The position numbers were made by a program, and so were the translations under genes. A DNA stretch of 64,000 nt from Martelella endophytica (lineage in GTDB: Bacteria > Pseudomonadota > Alphaproteobacteria > Rhizobiales > Rhizobiaceae): contig NZ_CP010803.1 of assembly GCF_000960975.1 (NCBI RefSeq), positions 1,763,944 to 1,827,943 on the forward strand, written 5' to 3'. The notes beneath the pieces were generated by a model. That model saw only the letters and a program-made list of their open reading frames with translations. It did no database searches and was not told the DNA's origin. Positions 42,782 through 51,876 of the stretch are shown piece after piece (position 1 is the first letter of the stretch; each line of letters starts with the position of its first letter).

Positions 42782-45733
42782 TCAACAGCCGTTGCCGATG
42801 ACGCGATCGCGACCGCTGCGCTTGGCCTCGTAGAGCCGGTCATCGGCCTCACGAATGAAATCCTCGAGGCTCTCCTCGTCCCTCGGTATTGCCGAATGGA
42901 AGCCGACGCTGATGGTCAGTCTTTCGACGGTCGGATCATCCGTGGAGGGCGATGCGCTGACCTTCATGCGCAGTGCGTCGAGAAAAGCATGGATGCCTTC
43001 GGGTTCGCCGCCGGTCGTCTGGGCGATGAATTCCTCGCCGCCATAGCGGGCCACGAGATCGCCCTGCCGCTGGAAGTGCTCCCTCAGGATGGCCGCCAGG
43101 TGAACGAGGCACTGGTCGCCGAATATATGACCCTTGCGGTCGTTGATCGGCTTGAAGTGATCGACATCGATCATCGCCAGCGTGAAGCGGATCTCCGCTC
43201 GCCGGCATTCCTCGAAGGCCATTTCCGCGTGGGCGATGAAATGGCCTCGATTGTAGAGCCTGGTCAGCGTGTCGGTGATCGAGGCCTGGTGCAGCAGGCT
43301 GTTGGCGTTGTTCAGCGCCCGGTTCAGCGATCTCAGCTTGCGCACCCAGTAGAGGAACAGCACCAGAACCACGATACCGGCGGCGAGGATGGCAAACAGC
43401 AGACGGTAATCCACCGTGCGCTTGAACGGCGCAAGCTTCTGCCGGCCGAGGATGCTCTCGACCGCTGCGGGATCGAGATTGACGATCAGCTTGTCGAATA
43501 TCCGGCCGAGCTGCGGCTCGTCCGGCGTCGTGGCGATGGTGATTTCGATACGCTCCGGAATGCGGCCTGAAATCTTGACGTCGTTCATGTCCATGCCGGC
43601 GATCAGGTAGGCGATGCTGTCCAGCGGGCCGAGGATGGCATCGAGCCTGCCGGCGGCGACATCGCGCAGACCCTGGCGCTCGCTGTCGATTTCGACCAGC
43701 TCGACATCGGGATAGCGGTTGGCGAGCAGTTCCCGCGGCACGTGGGAGGGCACGACGCCCACCTTCTGGCCGGCAAGGTCGCGCATGCTGTCGATAAACG
43801 GTGCCTGCAGCGGGCTTGCGACCGCAAGGGCGACATCGAGATAGGGGGTGGCGAGATCGAAGCGACTGTTCTGCATGTTCTCGCGGGCGACGAACGGCAG
43901 CACATCGCAACCCATGGCGTCCGAGCCCTTGTCGTCGTCGAGCGGATGGGTTTCGATCTGCCGCCTGAAATCGCCGTGCTCGGCGAGAAGGTCGAGCAGC
44001 TCGGCGACCGCGCCATCGAAGGACCCGGTACGATCAAGCGTGGTATAGGGCGGCGCTTCGGGATCGACACAGACCCGCAGCGGGCCCTTGTTAGCAAGAT
44101 AGCGGCGCTCGTCCTGGTCGAGCAGGTCGTGGGACCGTTCCATGCCGGCGATCGGCGGCCCGAGCCAGCGGCGCTCCATCTCTTCCCACCGCGACAGCGG
44201 GATCGATTCCAGCGCATGGTCGATGATGCTGAGAAGGTAGGGATAGCGCGGCGAGATGCCGTAGCGCAGATCCTCGCGCTCGACGCCGTCCATCAGGAAC
44301 TCGCCGCCGATCTGGATATTGATGAGCCCGAGCTGGCGAATGATCGCGTTGCCATTGGAAAGCGCGGTCAGCGCCACATCGACTTCACCATCGGCAAGCG
44401 CCTGCATCAGCGCCGCCTGGCTGTCATATTCGTGGACGTCGGTGAAACGGCTGCGGACCGTATCCGCATAGTAGATGTCGCGGGGAATGCCGATGCTGCG
44501 GTCCTGAAGATCGGTCAGGTTCCGGTAGGGGCCGGCGCCCGAGCGCATGAAGACGGCGGTCGGGATGCGGTGATAAAGGTTGGAGAACAGCGTGTATTCC
44601 GCGCGTTCCGGCGTATAGGAAATGTTGGTGACAAGGTCGAGCTCGCCATCGCGGAAGCGCTGCAGCAGGTTCGGCCAGTTGTCATAGACCGGTTCGAAGA
44701 CAAGCCCGGTGGCTGAAGCGATATACTGGGTGATGTCTTCGGCAAAGCCCTTGCCCTGACCGTTATCCAGATAGCTGAACGGTTCGTAATCGCTCATGAA
44801 GCCGATCTTCAGCGGCGGCGCCTCCTCGATGAAGGCCTGCTCCTCCGGCAGCAGCCTGAGCGGTCCGGTGCTCATCGAGCGTTCGGTTCGATAGCTGAGC
44901 CACCGGGTGGTGATCGCATCGAGCGTTTCCTGCGACAGTGCGTTGACGGCCTTGTCGAGAATGCCGGCGAGCATCTTTCTGTCGGAATCGCCATCTTCGG
45001 TCAGTACGCCGAGGCGGAAATCCTCAAGCGCCACCGCCGTCAGCGGCGCGACGCCGACATTGGCGACGTTGGTGAAGCCGTTCTCACGGACGAAGAAATT
45101 GCCGGTCATCTCCGCGGCAAGCACCGCATCGACCCAGCCGAACGCCACGGCAGCCATCAGGTCGCGATAGGTCGCGTATTCCACCGGCTCGATGCCGAGC
45201 TTGCGAAGCGAATCGGCATAGTAAATGTCGCGGATGATGCCGATGCGCTTGCCCCTCATCTCCTCGATCGTGACGGGCTTGGCCAGCGGATGATCGACGT
45301 TCTCGTAAAGCACCGTGCGCCGCAGGTGGTAGGGCTCGGTGAAGGTGATGAACTGGCTGCGGCCCGGCGTCAGCGAGATGTCGGCAATCGCATCGAGCCC
45401 GCCATCCTGGAACTGGCGGTAGATCTCAGACCAGGAGCCCATGCGCGGGCGGAAATCGAGGCCGGTCATGGTGCCGATGCGGTCGATGACATCGACCGTC
45501 CAGCCGAGAATGTTGCCGTTGCGGTAGAAGGAATAGGGGTCGTTGTCGGCGACCACGCCGACGCTGGCGACGGGATGCGCGGCAATCCAGGCGCGCTCGG
45601 CATCGGAAAGGTCGAGGTCGCCCGCGCGTGCCGGCGAAAGGCTCGCGAAAAAGCTCACGGCGAGGAAGGCGAAAAGAAATACACAGGCGAGACAATGCCG
45701 CCACAGCATGGACGGCCGCGCCCCGCCACGCAT
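42782..45733 (-). CDS. Diguanylate cyclase with three periplasmic SBP_bac_3 sensor domains
   Basis: About 983 residues. A signal or anchor segment (LACVFLFAFLAVSFFASLSPARAG) is followed by three tandem solute-binding type 3 domains. The first two are similar to each other: both have LDAIADISLTPGR / LDLVTNISYTPER and an IGIIRDIYYADS / IGIPRDIYYADT element. The third is more distant. Then come one membrane helix (LLFAILAAGIVVLVLFLYWV) and a GGDEF domain. The active site GGEEF is intact, with the inhibitory RxxD (RQGD) five residues before it and DTLTRLYNR at the domain start, so it should make c-di-GMP with product inhibition. The frame is open to ATG 45850, but the ATG at 45733 better suits the signal peptide. 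Confidence 0.9.
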   Translation of the reverse strand: MRGGARPSMLWRHCLACVFLFAFLAVSFFASLSPARAGDLDLSDAERAWIAAHPVASVGVVADNDPYSFYRNGNILGWTVDVIDRIGTMTGLDFRPRMGSWSEIYRQFQDGGLDAIADISLTPGRSQFITFTEPYHLRRTVLYENVDHPLAKPVTIEEMRGKRIGIIRDIYYADSLRKLGIEPVEYATYRDLMAAVAFGWVDAVLAAEMTGNFFVRENGFTNVANVGVAPLTAVALEDFRLGVLTEDGDSDRKMLAGILDKAVNALSQETLDAITTRWLSYRTERSMSTGPLRLLPEEQAFIEEAPPLKIGFMSDYEPFSYLDNGQGKGFAEDITQYIASATGLVFEPVYDNWPNLLQRFRDGELDLVTNISYTPERAEYTLFSNLYHRIPTAVFMRSGAGPYRNLTDLQDRSIGIPRDIYYADTVRSRFTDVHEYDSQAALMQALADGEVDVALTALSNGNAIIRQLGLINIQIGGEFLMDGVEREDLRYGISPRYPYLLSIIDHALESIPLSRWEEMERRWLGPPIAGMERSHDLLDQDERRYLANKGPLRVCVDPEAPPYTTLDRTGSFDGAVAELLDLLAEHGDFRRQIETHPLDDDKGSDAMGCDVLPFVARENMQNSRFDLATPYLDVALAVASPLQAPFIDSMRDLAGQKVGVVPSHVPRELLANRYPDVELVEIDSERQGLRDVAAGRLDAILGPLDSIAYLIAGMDMNDVKISGRIPERIEITIATTPDEPQLGRIFDKLIVNLDPAAVESILGRQKLAPFKRTVDYRLLFAILAAGIVVLVLFLYWVRKLRSLNRALNNANSLLHQASITDTLTRLYNRGHFIAHAEMAFEECRRAEIRFTLAMIDVDHFKPINDRKGHIFGDQCLVHLAAILREHFQRQGDLVARYGGEEFIAQTTGGEPEGIHAFLDALRMKVSASPSTDDPTVERLTISVGFHSAIPRDEESLEDFIREADDRLYEAKRSGRDRVIGNGC

Positions 45734-46000
45734 CTGGAAGCAACTTTCCCCCTTGTTCTCCAGCGCCTTCCGGTATTGCTGCAAGTCTTCTTCTTTCAGC
45801 TTCTTCCGACGTCTCCCCCCTGACGGTAACGCCGGTTTTCCTGATGCCATACCACAGAATTGCTCTGCAGCGCTCTGCCTTCTTCAACAATACCCCAAAA
45901 TTTAGGTTACTGGCGCCGGGCCTCAACCGTTCAGCCGGGGCTTGCCCAGGCGCCGTTTCTGACCCAACTTGACGGCAACCGAGACAGAAAGGACGACGAC

Positions 46001-46924
46001 ATGCATTGCACGTTGCTTGGCGTACCGGTGCAATCCGGAACCGGCCGCAGAGGCTGCGACATGGGGCCGAACGGGCTGAGGGCCGCGGGGCTTGCCGAAG
46101 CCATCGCCGCACTTGGCCACACGGTGCGCGATGTCGGCGACCTGAAGCCGGCGCCGCAAAGGCCGGTCAGCCACCCGAACGCCAGCATCAAGGCGCTGCC
46201 GGAAACTGTGGCCTGGCTTGATGCGCTGGTTGAGAAGGCCTACGAGCTCTCGGCAGGCGCGCTGCCGATCTTCATGGGCGGCGACCATGTGATGGCGGCG
46301 GGCACGGTCGCGGGTGTGGCCGGACACGCCAAGGACAAGGGACGCCCGCTATTCGTGCTCTGGCTCGATGCCCATCCCGATTTCCATACGCTGGAAAGCA
46401 CCGAAAGCGGCAATCTCCATGGCACGCCGGCAGCCTATTTCACCGGCCAGGAGGGCTTTTCCGGCATCTATCCGGATCTCGTCGCCCCGGTCGATCCGGC
46501 AAACGTGTGCATGGTCGGCATCCGCAGTGTCGACCCGGCCGAGCGGACCGGGCTCAGGCAGGCGGGCGTGACCGTCCACGACATGCGGGCGATCGACGAG
46601 AATGGCATCGCCGTGCTGATCAAGGCCTTTCTGGAAAGGGTCGAGGCCGAGAACGGCATGCTGCATGTCAGCTTCGACGTCGATTTCCTCGATCCATCGA
46701 TCGCGCCCGGCGTCGGCACCACGGTTCCGGGCGGGGCAACCTTCCGCGAGGCGCATCTGGTGATGGAGATGCTGCATGACAGTGGTCTGGTCACCAGCCT
46801 CGATCTTGTCGAGCTCAATCCGTTTCTCGACGAGCGCGGCAAGGCGGCGATCCTGCTGACCGAACTCACCGCGAGCCTGTTCGGGCGCCAGGTGATGGAC
46901 CGCCCGACCCGCAGCTACGGCTGA
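46001..46924 (+). CDS. rocF: Arginase
   Basis: A 307-residue manganese ureohydrolase that splits arginine into ornithine and urea. The metal-binding motifs are FMGGDHVMA, WLDAHPDFHT and SFDVDFLDPSIAPGVGTTVPGG, in the usual order and spacing, and the N-terminal LGVPVQSGTGRRGCDMGPNGLRAAGL is characteristic of arginase rather than agmatinase. ATG 46001 has AAAGGA upstream. The gene stands alone between the diguanylate cyclase and mbfA. Ornithine could flow to proline and glutamate, then to PutA. Confidence 0.94.
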   Translation: MHCTLLGVPVQSGTGRRGCDMGPNGLRAAGLAEAIAALGHTVRDVGDLKPAPQRPVSHPNASIKALPETVAWLDALVEKAYELSAGALPIFMGGDHVMAAGTVAGVAGHAKDKGRPLFVLWLDAHPDFHTLESTESGNLHGTPAAYFTGQEGFSGIYPDLVAPVDPANVCMVGIRSVDPAERTGLRQAGVTVHDMRAIDENGIAVLIKAFLERVEAENGMLHVSFDVDFLDPSIAPGVGTTVPGGATFREAHLVMEMLHDSGLVTSLDLVELNPFLDERGKAAILLTELTASLFGRQVMDRPTRSYG

Positions 46925-46929
46925 CGCCA

Positions 46930-47913
46930 TCAGCCGCTGCCGATCAGCATGCCCGCCGCCAGCACCAGCCCGCCGCCGAGCACGACCTGGAAGGCGGCGC
47001 GCATGAACGGCGTTTCCATATATTTGTTCTGGATGAAGGCGATGGCCCAGAGCTCGAAGAACACCACGACGATGGCGACCGAGGTGGCCGTCCAGAAATG
47101 CGGGATGAGATAGGGTAGGGCGTGGCCGAGGCCGCCGAGCGCGGTCATGACGCCGGAGGCAATGCCACGCTTGATCGGCGAGCCGCGGCCGGAGAGTTTG
47201 CCATCGTCATGGGCCGCTTCGGTGAAGCCCATCGAGATGCCGGCGCCGACGGCGGCGGAAAGGCCGATCAGGAAGGTCTGCTTGGTGTCCTGCGTAGCGA
47301 AGGCGGCGGCAAAGATCGGGGCGAGGGTCGACACCGAGCCATCCATCAGGCCGGCAAGGCCGGGCTGCACCCAGGTCAGCACGAACTGGCGCCGCTCCTT
47401 CGTCGCTTCTTCGTCGCGAACCGAACCGGGCGTGTGTTTCTCGCCGAGCATCAGCGCGGTTTCCTCATGGCCTTCCTCGGCCATGGCGAGGTCGCCGAGG
47501 AGCCTGCGGGTATCGGCATCGCTCACTTCGCTCATCGCGGCGCGGTAGAAGCGCTTCGCCTGTTCTTCCATGCTCACGGTTTCGGCGCGGATCTTGTCCA
47601 GCGAAAGCGTCTTGGAAAGCCAGTCCGGCTTGCGGTCGTAAAAACCGCGCACGTGCTCGCGGCGGATCAGCGGAATATCGTCGCCGAAGCGGCGCTTGTG
47701 CATGTCGATCAGTACCTGCCGGTGACGGTCCTCGACCAGCGCCATGTCATCGAAGACCTTCGCGCTGTCGGGGTAGTCCGGGCGAAGGCGGGCCGCATAG
47801 GCCTTGTAGATCCGCGCATCGTCTTCTTCCGACGAGATCGCAAGCGCAAGGATTTCCTGCTCGGAAAGTGAGGTGAAGGCGCGCCGCGCACGCGAAAACA
47901 GGTTGAATGCCAT
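46930..47913 (-). CDS. mbfA: Membrane-bound ferritin-like iron exporter MbfA
   Basis: A 327-residue fusion of an N-terminal ferritin-like di-iron domain and a C-terminal VIT1/CCC1-type membrane domain. Iron-binding carboxylates are in SSEEDDARIYKAY, VEDRHRQ, MEEQAKRFYRAAM and AEEGHEE. The membrane half begins at VQPGLAGLMDGSVSTLAPIFAAAF, the signature of VIT-type transporters. In Bradyrhizobium and Agrobacterium, MbfA exports iron and protects against iron and peroxide stress. The perfect iron control element 28 bases before the ATG shows Irr control: repressed in low iron, on in high iron. Confidence 0.93.
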   Translation of the reverse strand: MAFNLFSRARRAFTSLSEQEILALAISSEEDDARIYKAYAARLRPDYPDSAKVFDDMALVEDRHRQVLIDMHKRRFGDDIPLIRREHVRGFYDRKPDWLSKTLSLDKIRAETVSMEEQAKRFYRAAMSEVSDADTRRLLGDLAMAEEGHEETALMLGEKHTPGSVRDEEATKERRQFVLTWVQPGLAGLMDGSVSTLAPIFAAAFATQDTKQTFLIGLSAAVGAGISMGFTEAAHDDGKLSGRGSPIKRGIASGVMTALGGLGHALPYLIPHFWTATSVAIVVVFFELWAIAFIQNKYMETPFMRAAFQVVLGGGLVLAAGMLIGSG

Positions 47914-47940
47914 GATCAGGGATCCTGATGCCTTTCTTGA

Positions 47941-47957
47941 TTTAGAATAGTTCTAAA
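47941..47957. promoter_or_regulatory. Irr-type iron control element (ICE)
   Basis: TTTAGAA-TAG-TTCTAAA, a perfect seven-base inverted repeat exactly matching the ICE consensus TTTAGAA-N3-TTCTAAA. It lies just upstream of mbfA, a known Irr target, at a position overlapping the expected promoter. Confidence 0.9.
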
Positions 47958-48081
47958 ACAGATGGCGGGAAAACACAATGGGCCCGGGCTCAATTAGCGT
48001 TGAGTGGAGCGAAAGTGCCCGAAGCAAAAGGCTGGCGGCAGCGGCCGTTCCGGCGGTAAGTGCCGGGCGAAGTCTGGCCGG

Positions 48082-49119
48082 TCAGGCGTCGTGGGCCTGA
48101 AGCATGTTGTCGTAGAACTGGCGGGCGGCGGCTTCCCAGGTATAGGTGAGGGCAAGTGCGCGCGCTGCCTCGCGGGAGCAGGAAAGCGCCTTCAGGCAGG
48201 CCTTGCCGAGATCGTCGTCCAGTGCGCCGGCATCCTCATGGCCGCCGAGGATATCGGCGGGGCCGGTGACGGGGAAGGCGGCGACGGGAACGCCGCTTGC
48301 CAGTGCCTCGATCGTGGTGTTGCCGAAGGTGTCGGTCTTGGATGTGAAGACGAACACGTCCGCCTCGGCATAGGCTTCGGCCAGCGCCTCGCCCTGCAGC
48401 ATGCCGGCGAAATGAACGCCGGGGTATGTTTCCTCAAGCTCCGCTCGCGCCGGTCCGTCGCCGACGACGACGATGCTTCCGGGCAGGTCGAGCGCCAGAA
48501 GCGCCGGCAGGTTCTTCTCCACCGCCACGCGGGAAACCGTCAGGAAAATTGGGCGCGGCAGGCCGCCGAAGGGGTGTTCGCTTTGCGGTCGCGGATGAAA
48601 CAGTGTCGCATCGATGCCGCGGCTCCAGCGCATCAGGTTCTTGATGCCGCGCGCCTCGAGCTCGCGGGCAAGGCTGTCGGTCGCCACCATGCAGCCATTG
48701 CCGGCATTGTGAAAGCGGCGGACGATGCCATAGAGCAGGTCGATCGGAACGGGCAGGCGCGCCGAGACGTATTCGGGAAAGCGCGTGTGGTAGCTGGTGG
48801 TGTAGCGCATGCCGTGCTTGCGGCACCATTTGCGGGCCCGGAAGCCGAGCGGTCCTTCGGTGGCGATGTGGATATATTCGGGCCGCGTCGCCTCGATCTT
48901 GCGGGCAACCTGGCCATAGGTCGCAAGCGCCAGCCGGATTTCAGGATAGGTCGGCATGGGCATGGAGCGGAACAGGTCCGGCGTCACCATCGACACCTCC
49001 ACGCCGAGCTTGGCGAGTTCATGATTGGTGTTCTCGATCGAGCGAACGACACCGTTGACCTGGGGGTGCCAGGCATCGGAAATAAGGGTTAACCGCTTCG
49101 GTGCGCCGTCGTCAGGCAT
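48082..49119 (-). CDS. GT4-type glycosyltransferase
   Basis: A 345-residue GT-B retaining glycosyltransferase. The N-terminal acceptor domain opens LTLISDAWHPQVNGVVRSI. The C-terminal donor domain has FLTVSRVAVEKNL, VVVGDGPARAELE and the EX7E-type TDTFGNTTIEALASGVPV. This arrangement is shared by PimB, SqdX and rhizobial glycolipid synthases, so a diacylglycerol or phosphatidylinositol-like acceptor is plausible, but sugar and acceptor cannot be assigned. ATG 49119 with AGGTG upstream is preferred over a GTG nine bases earlier. It diverges from the alpha-glucosidase gene. Confidence 0.88.
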   Translation of the reverse strand: MPDDGAPKRLTLISDAWHPQVNGVVRSIENTNHELAKLGVEVSMVTPDLFRSMPMPTYPEIRLALATYGQVARKIEATRPEYIHIATEGPLGFRARKWCRKHGMRYTTSYHTRFPEYVSARLPVPIDLLYGIVRRFHNAGNGCMVATDSLARELEARGIKNLMRWSRGIDATLFHPRPQSEHPFGGLPRPIFLTVSRVAVEKNLPALLALDLPGSIVVVGDGPARAELEETYPGVHFAGMLQGEALAEAYAEADVFVFTSKTDTFGNTTIEALASGVPVAAFPVTGPADILGGHEDAGALDDDLGKACLKALSCSREAARALALTYTWEAAARQFYDNMLQAHDA

Positions 49120-49326
49120 CCACGTCACCTCGCATTGTCCATTGTCATGCCGTCGCGGCCCGCGATACGGTGTCCGGACCGATGGAACATTCGCCCTGCT
49201 AGTTCCTTACTGTGTCAGGGATATTACAATCATTTGCGCCGCATGCCGGCGGCATGGTGTCTTCACAATTACGCACAACTTCCGCAATTATAGTCTCATA
49301 CCAGCTCACTTCAGAAGGATTTCCGC

Positions 49327-50970
49327 ATGACCGCAGAAAAGAATGACAACTGGTGGCGTGGCGGCGTCATCTACCAGATCTATCCGCGGTCATTTCAGGA
49401 CACCACAGCAGACGGCATCGGCGATCTTCCGGGCATCACCAAGAGGCTCGGCTATGTCGCCGATCTCGGTGTCGACGCCATCTGGCTGTCGCCCTTCTTC
49501 AAGTCGCCAATGGCGGACATGGGCTACGACGTTTCCGACTATTGCGATGTCGATCCGATGTTCGGCACGCTCGCCGATTTCGAGGCGCTTGTCGCGGAAG
49601 CCCACCGGCTCGGGCTGAAGGTCATCATCGACCAGGTTCTCTCCCATACCTCCGATCAGCATCCCTGGTTCAAGGAGAGCCGGCAGAGCAAGGACAATGA
49701 CAAGGCCGACTGGTTCGTCTGGGCCGACGCCAAGCCGGATGGCACGGCGCCGAACAACTGGATGTCGATCTTCGGCGGGCCGGGCTGGGAGTGGGACGGC
49801 ACCCGCAAGCAGTATTACATGCACAATTTCCTTGCGAGCCAGCCGGACCTGAACTTCCACTGCCAGGAAGTGCAGGACGCCCTGCTGGAAACCGTGCGTT
49901 TCTGGCTCGATCTCGGCGTCGATGGCTTCCGTCTCGATACCGTGAACTACTATTTCTGCGATGCCGAACTGCGCGACAACCCGCCGATGGATCACGACGA
50001 CAATGCAGCCGGTCTCGATGCGCCGGACGTCAACCCTTACGGATTCCAGCAGCATATCTATGACAAGACGCGGCCGGAAAACGTCAAGTTCCTGCAGCGT
50101 TTTCGTGCGCTGCTTGATGGTTACGAGGCCCGCACCTCCGTCGGCGAGGTGGGCGATGGGGCACGGTCGCTGAAGACGGTGGCGGATTACACCACGGGCG
50201 GCGACAAGCTGCATATGTGCTACACCTTCGACTTCCTCGGTCCCAATTTCTCGCCGGCCCATATCCGCGATTGCGTCGAGGATTTCTTCGCCACGGTCGA
50301 GGATGGCTGGGTGTGCTGGGCGTTTTCCAACCACGATGTCGACCGTCATGTTTCGCGCTTCGCAAAGACAGAGGCGGAGCGGGAGCCGGTGGCGCGGCTG
50401 GCGCTTTCCATCCTTGCGACGCTGCGCGGCTCCGTCTGCCTCTATCAGGGCGAGGAGCTTGCCTTGCCGCAGGCCGAACTCGCCTTCGAGGAGCTGCGCG
50501 ATCCCTATGGCATCCGTTTCTGGCCGTCCTTCAAGGGCCGCGACGGCTGCCGCACGCCAATGCCTTGGAACAAGGGTGAGCCGCATGCGGGCTTCACCAC
50601 GGCCGAAAAGCCCTGGCTTCCCGTGCCGGCCGCGCACCTGCCGCTTGCCGTTTCCGAAGAGGCGATGAAGCCCGAAAGCGTCTACAACCACTACCGCGCC
50701 ACGCTCGCCTTCCGCCGCGAGCACGACGCGTTGCAGGATGGCGATATCGTCTTCCATGACAGTGATAATGAGGATGTGCTGATCTACACCCGCATGAAGG
50801 GCGAGACGACGCTGCTGTTCGTCTTCAACTTTTCCGCGGAGCCGCAATCGGTGCCGCTGCAGGTCGCCGTCGAGCATGTGAAGTCCCTCGACCTGCCCGG
50901 CATGACCGGCGTCCTGAATGGCGCCCATGTCGATCTCGGCGCCTTTGACGGCTACTGCGCCAGGATATGA
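49327..50970 (+). CDS. GH13 alpha-glucosidase, AglA-like
   Basis: A 547-residue cytoplasmic oligo-1,6-glucosidase-type enzyme. The four GH13 regions are visible: IDQVLSHTSDQH, DGFRLDTVNYYF (nucleophile Asp), TSVGEVGD (acid/base Glu) and FSNHDVDRH (third acidic residue). The opening WWRGGVIYQIYPRSFQDTTADGIGDLPGI is typical of alpha-glucosidases in rhizobial agl operons. No aglEFGK transporter is next to it, so uptake of the alpha-glucoside is provided elsewhere. A hairpin terminator follows. Confidence 0.93.
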   Translation: MTAEKNDNWWRGGVIYQIYPRSFQDTTADGIGDLPGITKRLGYVADLGVDAIWLSPFFKSPMADMGYDVSDYCDVDPMFGTLADFEALVAEAHRLGLKVIIDQVLSHTSDQHPWFKESRQSKDNDKADWFVWADAKPDGTAPNNWMSIFGGPGWEWDGTRKQYYMHNFLASQPDLNFHCQEVQDALLETVRFWLDLGVDGFRLDTVNYYFCDAELRDNPPMDHDDNAAGLDAPDVNPYGFQQHIYDKTRPENVKFLQRFRALLDGYEARTSVGEVGDGARSLKTVADYTTGGDKLHMCYTFDFLGPNFSPAHIRDCVEDFFATVEDGWVCWAFSNHDVDRHVSRFAKTEAEREPVARLALSILATLRGSVCLYQGEELALPQAELAFEELRDPYGIRFWPSFKGRDGCRTPMPWNKGEPHAGFTTAEKPWLPVPAAHLPLAVSEEAMKPESVYNHYRATLAFRREHDALQDGDIVFHDSDNEDVLIYTRMKGETTLLFVFNFSAEPQSVPLQVAVEHVKSLDLPGMTGVLNGAHVDLGAFDGYCARI

Positions 50971-50976
50971 CGCAAA

Positions 50977-51010
50977 GGGGTGCCGGGTGAGCCGGCGCCC
51001 CTGAGTTTTC
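50977..51010. terminator. Terminator between the alpha-glucosidase and aqpZ genes
   Basis: A ten-base stem GGGGTGCCGG/CCGGCGCCCC (one G-U pair) with a five-base loop, followed by TGAGTTTTCC. It lies just after the alpha-glucosidase stop and between convergent genes. Confidence 0.75.
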
Positions 51011-51015
51011 CGGTA

Positions 51016-51672
51016 TCAGGCTTCAAGCGTCCTGAAGCGGTAGAGCAAGGCACCGAGCGCGCCGCCGGCGAGCGGCGCGACGATGAAGAGCCAGAGCTGT
51101 GAAAGCGCCTTGCCGCCGGCAAGGATGGCAGGGCCGAAACTGCGTGCCGGGTTGACCGAGACGCCGGTGACCTGAATGCCAACCAGGTGGATCGCAACGA
51201 GCGTGAGGCCGATGGCAAGCCCGGCAAATCCGATGGGGGCCGCGCTCGCGGTCGAGCCGAGGATGACGATCACGAAGATGGCGGTGAACACGATCTCGAA
51301 GATGAGTGCAGCCGGCATTGCATATTCGCCGAGATAGCCCGGTCCCCAGCCGTTCTGGCCGAGATTGGCGGTCGAGCCGGCGATGATGGCGAGGATGAGT
51401 GCGCCGACCAGCGCCCCGGCAAATTGCGCCAGCCAGTAGCGCAGCATCTCCGATGCCGGCATGCGGCCGGCGATGAAGACGCCGAAGCTGACCGCTGGAT
51501 TGACGTGGCAGCCGGAAATGGGCCCGATGCCATAGGCCATGGCGACGATGGCGAGCCCGAAGGCGAAGGCGATGCCGGTCTGCCCGATGGCTGCGCCGCC
51601 CAGAACGGCCGCGCCACAGCCGAAGAGCACGAGCACGGCCGTGCCGATGAATTCTGCTACGAGTTTTTTCAT
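51016..51672 (-). CDS. aqpZ: Aquaporin Z
   Basis: A 218-residue, six-helix water channel with two half-helices. The NPA motifs are at residues 58-60 (GCHVNPAVSFG) and 174-176 (VSVNPARSFG). The selectivity-filter positions appear to be the water type: a Phe in helix 2, His162, Thr169 and Arg177. That argues for AqpZ rather than a glycerol facilitator. Expressed alone, it would speed water movement in osmotic shock. Confidence 0.94.
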   Translation of the reverse strand: MKKLVAEFIGTAVLVLFGCGAAVLGGAAIGQTGIAFAFGLAIVAMAYGIGPISGCHVNPAVSFGVFIAGRMPASEMLRYWLAQFAGALVGALILAIIAGSTANLGQNGWGPGYLGEYAMPAALIFEIVFTAIFVIVILGSTASAAPIGFAGLAIGLTLVAIHLVGIQVTGVSVNPARSFGPAILAGGKALSQLWLFIVAPLAGGALGALLYRFRTLEA

Positions 51673-51876
51673 GTTGAGGTCCCCGAAAAACGGCGGCCCT
51701 CTCCGAGTGGCACGCCGGCAATTGAACGATCAATGCGGAGCGACCCGGGTCTTTTTTGCAAGCTATGCAGTAGAGATCTAATTTATGCAATTGAAATGCG
51801 CAGAAGGCATCGCTTTGCACACGGAAATTGTAGCGTTGTTGTCCGCTCGACTGGAAATCAGTGGGCGCGGCGCCGG

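Noticed and set aside
49242..49256. CATGCC-GGC-GGCATG repeat before the alpha-glucosidase as an operator
   Set aside because: Short GC-rich palindromes are frequent by chance at this base composition, and no match to other sites was seen.
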